The position numbers and the translations under genes are program-made. This document shows, piece after piece, positions 24,370 to 32,516 of a stretch of DNA of 64,000 nucleotides (the stretch's first letter is position 1; every line of letters begins with the position of its first letter). Below the pieces are notes generated by a model, which ran no database searches, was not told the DNA's origin, and saw nothing but the letters and a program-made list of their open reading frames with translations. The DNA is from a virus: the IMG/VR virus record IMGVR_UViG_3300017991_000007, positions 42,649 to 106,648 of that record; one strand, written 5' to 3'.

Positions 24370-27141
24370 ATGGAAGCATTTGCACCCGGCGTTGAAGTCC
24401 TCGAAAAAGAGGCGTTGGCTGTAATTGAGGCTGCGGGAACGTCTTTTTCTGGTATGGTTTGCCAAGCAGAGAGAGGCCCGGATAACGTAGTCACATTCTT
24501 GTCCAACTTTGATCAATACAAGCGGCGTTACGGCGGCTATGGAGGTTTTCTTGGCTACCCAATGGCTGAGGATTACTTTGACCAAGAGGGTGCCGGGTTG
24601 TATTTCATCCGTGCTGTTGGTGAGGGAGCCGCACAAGCCAATTTCAATTCCTTTATCTCTGCAAGGTCTTTGGAATATAGTGAATCAATTAGCGGTATGA
24701 CCCTTGTATCAGGGGAGCCGGTTGTGATCCAGTTTTCCAGTGACATTCCAGACGGTATTCTGAAAGACGGGGATCAAGTTTGGTTGCAGGATATTTCCGG
24801 CGGTGACTCTGAGGATTTGAATGACAACTATTGGACCGTTACCCGTGATCCTGACAATGACGATACCATTTCTTTGGATGGTACCGATAGTGACGATTAC
24901 ACCGGTTACACAAGCGGCGGTGACGGTTTCTTTGGCATTCCCGCTGGTAACTTCCTTGCCTCAAGTGTGGGGCAGTGGGGTAACAACACTCTCATTACTA
25001 CAAATAAATGGGTTGCGAATCCCGCTACCGGTTGGAAAAACATTGTACCTTTGGCAATCAAGGATATTGACATTTCCGGCGGGGCTGGAAATCCGGTTAT
25101 TCTGGAATTCAATGACGATCTTGAGATTCCTCAGTCCTTTGAGAAAGTCAATATGTGGTTGACGGGGCAGGGCGCATTGACAGGTACGCCGGACCTCAGA
25201 GGTAAGTGGGAAGCTAAGTTGATTCCGGGTGAGCCTACTAAGGTGGAATTGGACGGAACGGATGCCGGTAATTATGCGGGCGGTCCTTACGTTGCTGATA
25301 GCGAATCAGCTACCCACCCCACTAGCACACTTTCGTTTGATGGACTTCCCCCGCAGCTTGAGCTTGGGGATGGTTTCTATCTCTTTCAGAATGCTACCGC
25401 TACACGCACAGGCTTTGGTTTTATCCTTGATATCGACGTTGCCACTCAGAAAGCTACCATCTTTGGTGATTGGGAGTCTTGGGATGACGTTTCCGCTATT
25501 GATATCTCAGCCGGTGCGGGCAATGAGGTAGAGGTCACTTTTTCAGGGGATCACGACCTAAGAACGGGTGACTATATCTATCTCTCAGGCAGTGCGGGCA
25601 TTGTAGATTCGGGGCCGGGAACTACTGATTTGGCCGGTAAGTATCAGGTTGGACGTGTGAGTGACACCATTGTAGTGCTTGCTGATACGGATCAAGGCGA
25701 TTGGACCGGGGCTTATACCGGCGGTGACGTTGCGTTTAATCCTTACTTCGATGACACCTCTAGTATTTATTGCAATACCACTCACAAGTCCAAGACTGTA
25801 ACCACTGAATTCTACAATGGTGGGACTACTTTGAAAGTCGCTTCCAATGCCGGAATCAGTAAGGGTGCGCTTCTTTTCTTTTGGGATCAACTTACCGGTG
25901 CTATCGGTCAGGTAAAAGTCAACTCTATTAATGGGAGCATTCTGAATGTCACGTTGAATTTCTCTAACGACATTTTTGATGCGCTTGGAGTTCCGGCTGA
26001 CACCAATATTGTCTCCATGAATTTCAACGTCTTGCATAATGTTGACGGGGAAACGACAATCTTTGAGTTCTTGAATCTTGAATCTGATTGTCCGGCTGAT
26101 TATATCGTAGATAGGTTGGCTGAGAGTGAATTCCTGCGATTTGACCCGAATGATGCTTTCGCTATACCGCCGGGTATCCCCACAAGCTTATTCTTTCCGG
26201 GTGCCTACGATATCGAACAGAACATGATTCGTGGGTTGGACGGCTCGGCTGCAACGAATCAGGATTATTTGGGTACCAACACCTCGAAACTCTACACCCA
26301 CGGAATGCAGCTTTTTGATTCGGTTGGTGTGCTTCCCCAATTCGCTATTCCGGGGCAGGGTGTGACCGTTCAAAAGGGAGCGGATACTTATGCTAAGAGT
26401 AGAGAGGATACCGTGTTTATCGGTGACGTGCCTTTGGCTGAGGATACCCTTGAGGAAGTCCTGAATTATCGCAACGTGACGCTGAATATACAGTCCAGTT
26501 ATTCCACCTTGACTTTCCCTTGGTTGAAAAAGCAAGACCCGGATACCGCTGAGGCTGAGATTATCACTCCCCCGTCTGCAAAGGCTTTGGGCGTAATGTC
26601 CTACACCTCTCAGACACGGGGTACGCAGAAACCGCCCGCAAATGAGCAAATCAACAATATCATTGACGTGAATACCGTTGTTACCAAGCAGGAACACGGA
26701 TTTATGAATGCTGCGGGCATCAACGTCATTACCAATGAGCCGGGGCGTGGTATTCGTCTTATGGGAGCTAGGACGCTTTGGGGCGTTGCAGACCGTAAGC
26801 AGTACCTTAATGTGCGTCGGATTCTGAATGCGGTGAAAATCGGTCTGAAAGAGTTTGGGGAAACCATCGTCTTTGAGGCCAATGATGACTTGCTTTGGAA
26901 AGATATTCAGGCGCAAGGAACCAAGTACCTTGAGACTCTTTGGAAACTCGGTTGGTTCTATCCCCGCCTTGATCCGACCCAAGCATTTTTCTTTAGGTGC
27001 GATTCAACCACGAACAGAGAAGATTTGCGGTTAGCTGGAAAGGTCCGTTCCGTTGTCGGTATCAATCCGGTGCTACCCGGCGAACTTATCATTTTTGAGG
27101 TTACGCTTTGGGACGGCGGCGCAATCGTAACCGAAATATAA
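24370..27141 (+). CDS. Tail sheath protein with three inserted FCCH-like domains, 923 aa
   Basis: The N-terminus (F-A-P-G-V-E-V-L-E-K...S-F-S-G-M-V) and C-terminus (R-R-I-L-N-A-V-K...E-A-N-D-D-L-L-W...G-E-L-I-I-F-E-V) are those of contractile tail sheath proteins; the C-terminal 200 residues are the conserved core. The protein is far longer than T4 gp18. The surplus includes three related beta modules, encoded at about 24680-24935, 25068-25310 and 25496-25740. They share a D-G-D-x-V or R-T-G-D-Y pattern and a closing Y-T-G-Y-T-S-G-G type motif, like the FCCH domains seen in other phage proteins. They probably decorate the outside of the sheath. Confidence 0.9.
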   Translation: MEAFAPGVEVLEKEALAVIEAAGTSFSGMVCQAERGPDNVVTFLSNFDQYKRRYGGYGGFLGYPMAEDYFDQEGAGLYFIRAVGEGAAQANFNSFISARSLEYSESISGMTLVSGEPVVIQFSSDIPDGILKDGDQVWLQDISGGDSEDLNDNYWTVTRDPDNDDTISLDGTDSDDYTGYTSGGDGFFGIPAGNFLASSVGQWGNNTLITTNKWVANPATGWKNIVPLAIKDIDISGGAGNPVILEFNDDLEIPQSFEKVNMWLTGQGALTGTPDLRGKWEAKLIPGEPTKVELDGTDAGNYAGGPYVADSESATHPTSTLSFDGLPPQLELGDGFYLFQNATATRTGFGFILDIDVATQKATIFGDWESWDDVSAIDISAGAGNEVEVTFSGDHDLRTGDYIYLSGSAGIVDSGPGTTDLAGKYQVGRVSDTIVVLADTDQGDWTGAYTGGDVAFNPYFDDTSSIYCNTTHKSKTVTTEFYNGGTTLKVASNAGISKGALLFFWDQLTGAIGQVKVNSINGSILNVTLNFSNDIFDALGVPADTNIVSMNFNVLHNVDGETTIFEFLNLESDCPADYIVDRLAESEFLRFDPNDAFAIPPGIPTSLFFPGAYDIEQNMIRGLDGSAATNQDYLGTNTSKLYTHGMQLFDSVGVLPQFAIPGQGVTVQKGADTYAKSREDTVFIGDVPLAEDTLEEVLNYRNVTLNIQSSYSTLTFPWLKKQDPDTAEAEIITPPSAKALGVMSYTSQTRGTQKPPANEQINNIIDVNTVVTKQEHGFMNAAGINVITNEPGRGIRLMGARTLWGVADRKQYLNVRRILNAVKIGLKEFGETIVFEANDDLLWKDIQAQGTKYLETLWKLGWFYPRLDPTQAFFFRCDSTTNREDLRLAGKVRSVVGINPVLPGELIIFEVTLWDGGAIVTEI

Positions 27142-27152
27142 GGAGTTAAGCA

Positions 27153-27629
27153 ATGGCAGACGGGCAAAGGCTTGATCCATACCGTGCTTACAATTTCCGG
27201 GTACTTGTTGGCTCCAAGGTGAGTGCGGAAATTGCTTTTTCCAAAGTTACGGGTCTTGAGGCTGAGGTTGACCAAACGGAATACCGAGAGGGAACCGACA
27301 CCGCAACTCTCCGTAAGCTCCCCGGACTCGTAAAGTACCCGAATATCGTACTTGAGCGTGGTATTACCGATTCCCCGGAATTGGTGCAATGGTTTCAGGA
27401 AATCGTCAAACTCACTGAGGAAGCTGCCCTACCAAGGGATGATGCTTTCAGGACTGATATGACAATCCAGTTGCTTAACCGCAACCTTGAGATTGTTCGT
27501 GAATGGGTTGCAACCGCCGCTTGGCCTTGCAAAATGTCCGTTGGTGACTTCGATGCTGGAAGCAGTGACGTTGTAATCGAACAGATGGAGATTTGCCACG
27601 AAGGGCTATCTCTTGTCAGTTTCGCATAA
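27153..27629 (+). CDS. Tail tube protein (gp19-like)
   Basis: 158 residues, immediately after the sheath, the normal order. It has the T4 gp19/Hcp-like pattern: Y-N-F-R-V-L-V-G...F-S-K-V-T-G-L-E-A-E-V...Y-R-E-G-T-D, then P-N-I-V-L-E-R-G and a final V-I-E-Q-M-E-I-C-H-E-G-L. It stacks as hexameric rings forming the inner tube. A hairpin follows, which may protect or regulate its mRNA. Confidence 0.9.
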   Translation: MADGQRLDPYRAYNFRVLVGSKVSAEIAFSKVTGLEAEVDQTEYREGTDTATLRKLPGLVKYPNIVLERGITDSPELVQWFQEIVKLTEEAALPRDDAFRTDMTIQLLNRNLEIVREWVATAAWPCKMSVGDFDAGSSDVVIEQMEICHEGLSLVSFA

Positions 27630-27655
27630 CTGAATACGATTCTTTGGACTAACCA

Positions 27656-27697
27656 TTCCCGCCTAGTGTGAGTGCAATTGCTTGCATTAGGCGGGGA
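27656..27697 (+). repeat. Nested inverted repeats in tube-chaperone gap
   Basis: Outer arms CCCGCCTA / TAGGCGGG (27658-27665 and 27688-27695) enclose a copy of the dispersed palindrome, GTGCAATTGCTTGCAT (27672-27687), identical to the copy at 1403. There is no T run, so it is not a plain terminator. It may stabilise tube mRNA, attenuate downstream genes, or be a protein-binding site. Confidence 0.65.
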
Positions 27698-27721
27698 AAC
27701 AAAGTTTGAAAGGATAGCAAA

Positions 27722-28642
27722 ATGACGACACCCAAAGACCCTCCAAACACTCCCCCGGAAAATGAAGTAGCTGAGGTTACTGAGGCTCCAAAGCAAGAGC
27801 TTGTAAAGCCCAAGGTTCTAAAACCTATCCGCAGTACACTCAAAACTGTAGATATCGAATTGGGCTGCGGACTTGTGCATGAAAATAAAGTGCATCGTAT
27901 TATCACCGTGCAATCTGCAACCGTTGGTGATAGGAAAGCTTTTGGTGCCAAGCAGAATAGGTCCAACGGCTCCAAGATGATCACTGAGTTACTTCAATCC
28001 AAGTCGATTGATGCGCCGGGTGCCTCATTCAACCTTTCCGGGCGTTGGTTTCAACATGAAATGCTCGGTTTTGACCGGGATCAACTCTGCTATGAAATTC
28101 GCAAGGCAACCGTGGGAGAAAAGCCTTTTGATGAGGAAGTCAATTGCGCTCATTGCGGTATTCCGAATCATGCCCTTGTGAAAGTTGCAGAGATTGAGGA
28201 AACTTTCAGACCTATGCCGGATGAGGTACGCCTTAATATTGAAAGAGGCAAGTGTGTTCACAAGGTAGAGCTACCTGAGTATGGCTTTACCGGTGTTTTC
28301 GCTTATTCGGATGGTAGGAGCCAAGAGCAACTTGCCGAAAAAGTGAGTGAGGATGGAAATCCGTTTGAAACGGAGTTAGAGGTTATATCCGATATGTGCC
28401 TTGATTTTAATGGGGATGGTCCTATTACAGTCGAGGAATTGACGGAATTGGATATTGAGTTTTTGAATGACCTCCAAGCTGAAATTCAGACACATGATTA
28501 CGGTTACGATTTTTCACCCCCCGTCTATTGCTGGAAATGCAAAAAACCTACGATTGTGAGGGTGAATGTTCTGGATTTTTTGTTCGAGGGTACGAAAGCT
28601 CTTATAACCTCTGTGAAGCGGCCCAAGACGTTGAAAGGGTAA
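27722..28642 (+). CDS. Tail assembly chaperone, upstream frame (G-like), 306 aa
   Basis: It lies between tube and tape measure, the standard place for tail chaperones, and overlaps a short second frame, the standard layout. An acidic Pro-rich N-terminus is followed by a region like T4-type baseplate or tail chaperones, with two zinc-type pairs: C-A-H-C near residue 143 and C-W-K-C near 270. The chaperone coats the tape measure while the tube polymerises. A slippery heptamer at 28576-28582 would send some ribosomes into the -1 frame, giving a product of about 347 residues. Confidence 0.75.
   Translation: MTTPKDPPNTPPENEVAEVTEAPKQELVKPKVLKPIRSTLKTVDIELGCGLVHENKVHRIITVQSATVGDRKAFGAKQNRSNGSKMITELLQSKSIDAPGASFNLSGRWFQHEMLGFDRDQLCYEIRKATVGEKPFDEEVNCAHCGIPNHALVKVAEIEETFRPMPDEVRLNIERGKCVHKVELPEYGFTGVFAYSDGRSQEQLAEKVSEDGNPFETELEVISDMCLDFNGDGPITVEELTELDIEFLNDLQAEIQTHDYGYDFSPPVYCWKCKKPTIVRVNVLDFLFEGTKALITSVKRPKTLKG
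28576..28582 (+). promoter_or_regulatory. Candidate -1 ribosomal frameshift site T-TTT-TTG
   Basis: In the chaperone frame the codons are GAT TTT TTG, so the heptamer T TTT TTG lets both tRNAs re-pair after slipping back one base. The -1 frame is then open to 28764. It lies about 60 bases before the zero-frame stop, as in other tail chaperone pairs. Confidence 0.65.
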
Positions 28643-28764
28643 TGTTCAATCTGGCATACGGGCTAAATTGGTCGTACCATGATATGATGGACATGCCCGT
28701 TGAGGATTTGCTCCTATTCCACGCATTGCTTGAGGAACAGTGGGATAGAGAGAAAAGGAGATAA
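28642..28764 (+). CDS. Tail assembly chaperone, second frame (T-like), frameshift extension
   Basis: The conserved-looking part is about 60 residues when read from the frameshift (28582), or 40 when started at the ATG overlapping the upstream stop (28642). The ATG has only a close-set GAAAGGG, so independent starts are weak. Codons before the ATG already read like protein (N-L-C-E-A-A-Q-D-V-E-R-V), which supports the fusion. The segment M-D-M-P-V-E-D-L-L-L-F-H-A-L-L-E is typical of second-frame tail chaperones. Confidence 0.65.
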   Translation: MFNLAYGLNWSYHDMMDMPVEDLLLFHALLEEQWDREKRR

Positions 28765-28769
28765 GCCAG

Positions 28770-31643
28770 ATGAGCGTTATCCCTCTTGGACTCCAACTCT
28801 CAGCCGAAGTTCGCAATATGAGCAAGCTTCAATTGGCTAATAGGGAGTTGGAACGCACCATTCACAATCAAGAAATGCTGAATAAGCAAGCCAAGCTTAA
28901 TTCTCGTTATATGGATGAGAATACCCGCCGGTTAGAACAAGCCCGCCTCCAACGTATGAATAACAATTACCAAATGAGGGCTGCGGCTCAAGACCAAGCT
29001 GAGGTAACTGCCCGTATGCAAGCTGCGGGTCGTACAATGACGGCTGTAGGGGCTGGTATGACCGCTGCGGGGGCTGCGGGTGCATTCTTTATGAAACGGG
29101 CAGTGGGGGAGTCCGTAAAGCTTGAGGGTGCTATGAACGGTATCCGCATTGTGTCTGGAATGTCGGATGAGTCTCTTGGGAAGCTGAATAAGAACTTTAA
29201 GGAAATGTCCATTCGGTTGCCGGGTACGGCGGTTGATATGGCTAGGGCTGCGGACGTTGCGGCTCGTATGGGTGTCCGGGGTGTAGAGGAATTATCGGGT
29301 GTGACTGAGAATGCCGTTGGACTCGCTGTAGCGTCCGGTATGCAGACGAAAACGGCGGCTGAGGGGTTGGGGTCGGTATTCATGGCTTTCCGGCGTGGGA
29401 AGTCGTTTATTGATCCTACAACCGGTGCAATGATGAGCATGAAGGATGCTACGGCAAGTATTTCCTCAGCGTTGATGGAAATGACCTTTAGTACGCCGGG
29501 TACGGCTCAAGAGTTGATCAATGTGACCAAACGTAGTGCGGCTGCGGCGGGGCAATTCGGAGTCACGGCTGCGGAATCTCTTGCTCTTGCGGGCGCACTT
29601 GCCGATTTGAAGCTACCCCCTGAAATGGCCGGGTCTGCCATGCTGAAATTTTATCAGAACATGGCGAACAAAGGCCCGGAAATGATGAAAATTGCCGGTA
29701 TCAATGAGGCGGCTTGGAAAAAGATGACTCCGATAGAACGTATTAAGGGCGTTTTGAAAGGAGTCAATGAGTTGGGGGCGGCTGAGAAAGCCGGTACTGC
29801 TAAGACCGGTACCCTACAAAAAGCTATCAGTATGATGGGTATGAAGGGTATCCGTACCTCAGTGGTTATGAGTGCTTTGCAAGCTGCAATGGGAAAAGCT
29901 CTTGATCCTAAGTTAGCTGCAAAAGGTGTGACACGTCTTGATGCGTTGCTTGGAAAAGCCACAAAAGCGGCTCAAGAGGCTACTAAAGCAAAAGAGACAA
30001 TGGAGAAAAGGCTGAAATCGGTTGGTCAACAAATGGCACAGCTTAGTGCTATGGTCAACATGGTTATGATTTCCCTTGGTGACGCTCTTTTGCCGGTGAT
30101 TACGGCGGTAGTGGGAGTTTTGCGTAAGCTCGTAAACTGGTTCAATAGCCTCTCTGAAAGAACAAAGAACATCATAGGTCTGGTTATCGCTTTGGGGTCT
30201 GCCTTTTTACTCTTATTAGGTGGTCTGCTTTTGGTCGGTGGCGCAATAACAATGATGTTGCCGGGTATCATGGTGTTTATAGAGTCAGCATTCATGGCTA
30301 CCATTGCGGCTGAGGGGTGGGCGGGTGCTTTAGGTGTGCTTTATGCTGAGGCACTTGCTCCAATTCTGGCAATCTTGGCTCCTATTGGTATTGCTATTCT
30401 TGCCGTTGCCGCTGCGGTTGGTACGCTCTATGCTCTTTTCAGGCTTGGAGTTTTTGATAATTTCTTAAACAAATTGGGAGAATGGAAAAAGACACTTGGG
30501 GCGGTCAAACAAGCAACGGCTGATGCTACCAAAATGACGCAGGAACAGTTCGATCTTATGGACAAGTGGGATATGTGGGATGTTGCTGCGGGTATGGAGG
30601 CGGCTCAAAAAACTAGCACGGCTTTTTGGGATTCATTCGGTAGAGGTTGGCAAGAGGGTTTGGAGGGTGGTACCTCTTTTAAGATTCTGGTTGAAACTAT
30701 CGGTATGTATTTATCCGAAACTTTTGAGCCTATTTGGGCTGCTATTGCTGATTTATTAAATGAGATTTTTGGTGAAATGGATAGCGGGATGAATAAAGCG
30801 ATTGAGGATGGTTATGCTTTTGGCTACATACTCTCTCAAATTAAGTACGTTCTTTTGGCTTTGATTCCGGTAATCAAGATAGTCTTAGGTCCGATTGCTT
30901 CCATGATTAAAACCGCAATTAATGCTGTAAGATTGTTCGTGATAGCCATTAAAAGCATTGCTACTTTTGTAGAGGGTGTGGGTAAAACGATTGCCGGTCT
31001 TTTGGTTGGTATGTTGTATGGAGATTGGGGCGGCTTTTTTGATGGTTTGAAACAAATGGCATATAGTTTTTTCATGTTTTTTGATGCCATTATAGACTCT
31101 ATTGCAGTTGCGGTATCCGATGGTGTTAGGGGTATGTTAGAGTTGGTGGATGCTGTATTACCAACGAGTTTGACGGCGATTTTTGATAAAATCATTGATA
31201 GGATTGCTGGTTGGTGGAATACCCTTAGAAATAAGATAAAAGAGTGGGCCGGTATCGACGTTGGTACTGAGGCAACTGTTGGAGCCGGGGCGCAAACCGG
31301 AGCCGGTGCTACAAAGAGGGCTGAGGCTGCGGGTGGATTAGTAGCCAAACAAAATGCAAAAGAGGCTGAGAAAGCAAGGAAAAGCACTAAGGCTAAAAAG
31401 GATGTTGCCACGAAAAAGCCCCCAAGACGAACTACCCCACCAACCCCGGCTGAAAGAGAGGGTGCGGGGATGATGACCGCAGCCGAGCTTGCCGCTACCT
31501 TGACCGGAGCATTCCCGAAAAAACTTGAGTCTCAAACGAATGTAAAGTTGGTTATGGGTGAATTACAGTTTGGTGAAGCGGTTGCGAAAGTGAGTAAGAA
31601 TTTGAATAGTCGATTGGGGCAAGGAACTGCCCCAAGTTCTTGA
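28770..31643 (+). CDS. Tape measure protein, 957 aa
   Basis: A long helical protein directly after the tail chaperones. The N-terminus is coiled coil; residues 80-420 follow the TP901-type pattern (G-R-T-M-T-A-V-G-A-G-M-T-A-A-G, then A-R-M-G-V and A-A-A-G-Q-F-G-V). Residues 445-560 and 690-750 carry strongly hydrophobic helices that could enter the membrane at ejection. The end is basic and Ala/Lys-rich. It sets tail length; at the usual 0.15 nm per residue it would span roughly 140 nm, an estimate only. Confidence 0.9.
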   Translation: MSVIPLGLQLSAEVRNMSKLQLANRELERTIHNQEMLNKQAKLNSRYMDENTRRLEQARLQRMNNNYQMRAAAQDQAEVTARMQAAGRTMTAVGAGMTAAGAAGAFFMKRAVGESVKLEGAMNGIRIVSGMSDESLGKLNKNFKEMSIRLPGTAVDMARAADVAARMGVRGVEELSGVTENAVGLAVASGMQTKTAAEGLGSVFMAFRRGKSFIDPTTGAMMSMKDATASISSALMEMTFSTPGTAQELINVTKRSAAAAGQFGVTAAESLALAGALADLKLPPEMAGSAMLKFYQNMANKGPEMMKIAGINEAAWKKMTPIERIKGVLKGVNELGAAEKAGTAKTGTLQKAISMMGMKGIRTSVVMSALQAAMGKALDPKLAAKGVTRLDALLGKATKAAQEATKAKETMEKRLKSVGQQMAQLSAMVNMVMISLGDALLPVITAVVGVLRKLVNWFNSLSERTKNIIGLVIALGSAFLLLLGGLLLVGGAITMMLPGIMVFIESAFMATIAAEGWAGALGVLYAEALAPILAILAPIGIAILAVAAAVGTLYALFRLGVFDNFLNKLGEWKKTLGAVKQATADATKMTQEQFDLMDKWDMWDVAAGMEAAQKTSTAFWDSFGRGWQEGLEGGTSFKILVETIGMYLSETFEPIWAAIADLLNEIFGEMDSGMNKAIEDGYAFGYILSQIKYVLLALIPVIKIVLGPIASMIKTAINAVRLFVIAIKSIATFVEGVGKTIAGLLVGMLYGDWGGFFDGLKQMAYSFFMFFDAIIDSIAVAVSDGVRGMLELVDAVLPTSLTAIFDKIIDRIAGWWNTLRNKIKEWAGIDVGTEATVGAGAQTGAGATKRAEAAGGLVAKQNAKEAEKARKSTKAKKDVATKKPPRRTTPPTPAEREGAGMMTAAELAATLTGAFPKKLESQTNVKLVMGELQFGEAVAKVSKNLNSRLGQGTAPSS

Positions 31644-31655
31644 TAGGAGTCTGAT

Positions 31656-32195
31656 ATGCCTGAATTAAGACCAGAGGCGCAAATAGGGCCGGGGAAGCTT
31701 AAAGCTGCCTCTAAAGGGTTTTTGGCAAATTATTATGATCCTAATGACCGGTTGGTTTTCCAATACAATCCACCAATGATTGATGAGGAAAAGAGTGTGG
31801 GTTGGACTGAAATTACTATTCCGGGGTCGGATGATAATCTCTATCAGTTTGGAGGCGGTAACAATCTGACATTAACGGTTTCTCTGTTTTTCAATCAATT
31901 GGGAGAGGCGGTTGATACCAACTATGTAGAGGATTCAATCAAATGGTTGCACTCCTTTACTGAGACAAGGCGTGGGGTGCCAATGCAAGGGCTTGCACCC
32001 GGATTGCTGCTTTTCGGCTTTGGATCATCGGTTTTCGGAGCGGGAAGTGGGTACGGATATTCCTCTACCCCGGCTCTTTTGGTGCATATTGAGAGTATGC
32101 GGGCAAGCCGGATGTTTTTTGAGAAAACGACACTGATTACCAGACGGGCGCAAGTCGAATTGAACTTGGTTCGTCATTTGCTTTATCCGAGGTAA
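31656..32195 (+). CDS. Contractile-injection-system tube-like protein (tube initiator), 179 aa
   Basis: Residues 33-42 read L-V-F-Q-Y-N-P-P-M-I, the signature opening of CIS tube (Afp7-like) proteins, which start tube assembly at the baseplate. The following L-T-L-T-V-S-L-F-F-N-Q pattern and the final beta-rich part agree. It follows the tape measure and precedes a LysM-like protein, the same neighbour order as in contractile injection systems. Confidence 0.75.
   Translation: MPELRPEAQIGPGKLKAASKGFLANYYDPNDRLVFQYNPPMIDEEKSVGWTEITIPGSDDNLYQFGGGNNLTLTVSLFFNQLGEAVDTNYVEDSIKWLHSFTETRRGVPMQGLAPGLLLFGFGSSVFGAGSGYGYSSTPALLVHIESMRASRMFFEKTTLITRRAQVELNLVRHLLYPR
31983..31998. repeat. Dispersed palindrome, 11/12 match
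   Basis: ATGCAAGGGCTTGCAC inside the tube-initiator gene. Confidence 0.7.
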
Positions 32196-32198
32196 GCT

Positions 32199-32516
32199 AT
32201 GCCTGTATATACCGATTCCAGATATTCCGGCGGGCGGCAAATATGGATACGCACTGAGAGGGGTGCTGAGGAAAAGACGCTCCCTTTCATCTATGCCTAC
32301 AAAGACGTGACGGTGAATATGACAACTGCGTTGGTTCATACCACTCAGTTTGGGGATAGGATTGATGAGCTTGCCCGGAAATATGGAGGCAAGAGTACCC
32401 TTTGGTGGGTAATTGCTGATTTCAACGGCATGTTTCGATTGCCTTTGTACTTACCGCCGGGATTGAAGCTGAATATACCGACAAGGGATGATTTCAGACG
32501 GGTAGGGGGAACTTAA
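32199..32516 (+). CDS. LysM-like baseplate protein (P2 gpX / T4 gp53 type), 105 aa
   Basis: The C-terminal half has the LysM-type run D-R-I-D-E-L-A-R-K-Y-G-G...W-W-V-I-A-D-F-N-G, ending L-P-P-G-L-K-L-N-I-P. Short proteins of this type bind the baseplate hub or peptidoglycan. Size and position fit the P2 gpX or gp53 group. Coupled to the hub gene by an overlap. Confidence 0.75.
   Translation: MPVYTDSRYSGGRQIWIRTERGAEEKTLPFIYAYKDVTVNMTTALVHTTQFGDRIDELARKYGGKSTLWWVIADFNGMFRLPLYLPPGLKLNIPTRDDFRRVGGT

Noticed and set aside
28540-28546. C-AAA-AAA as an alternative slippery site
   Set aside because: The P-site tRNA would re-pair on CAA after a -1 slip, a poorer fit than at T-TTT-TTG 36 bases later.
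30836-31411. A 191-codon minus-strand frame within the tape measure gene
   Set aside because: It is the mirror of a helical, low-stop coding region, has no ribosome site and composition typical of an antisense shadow.
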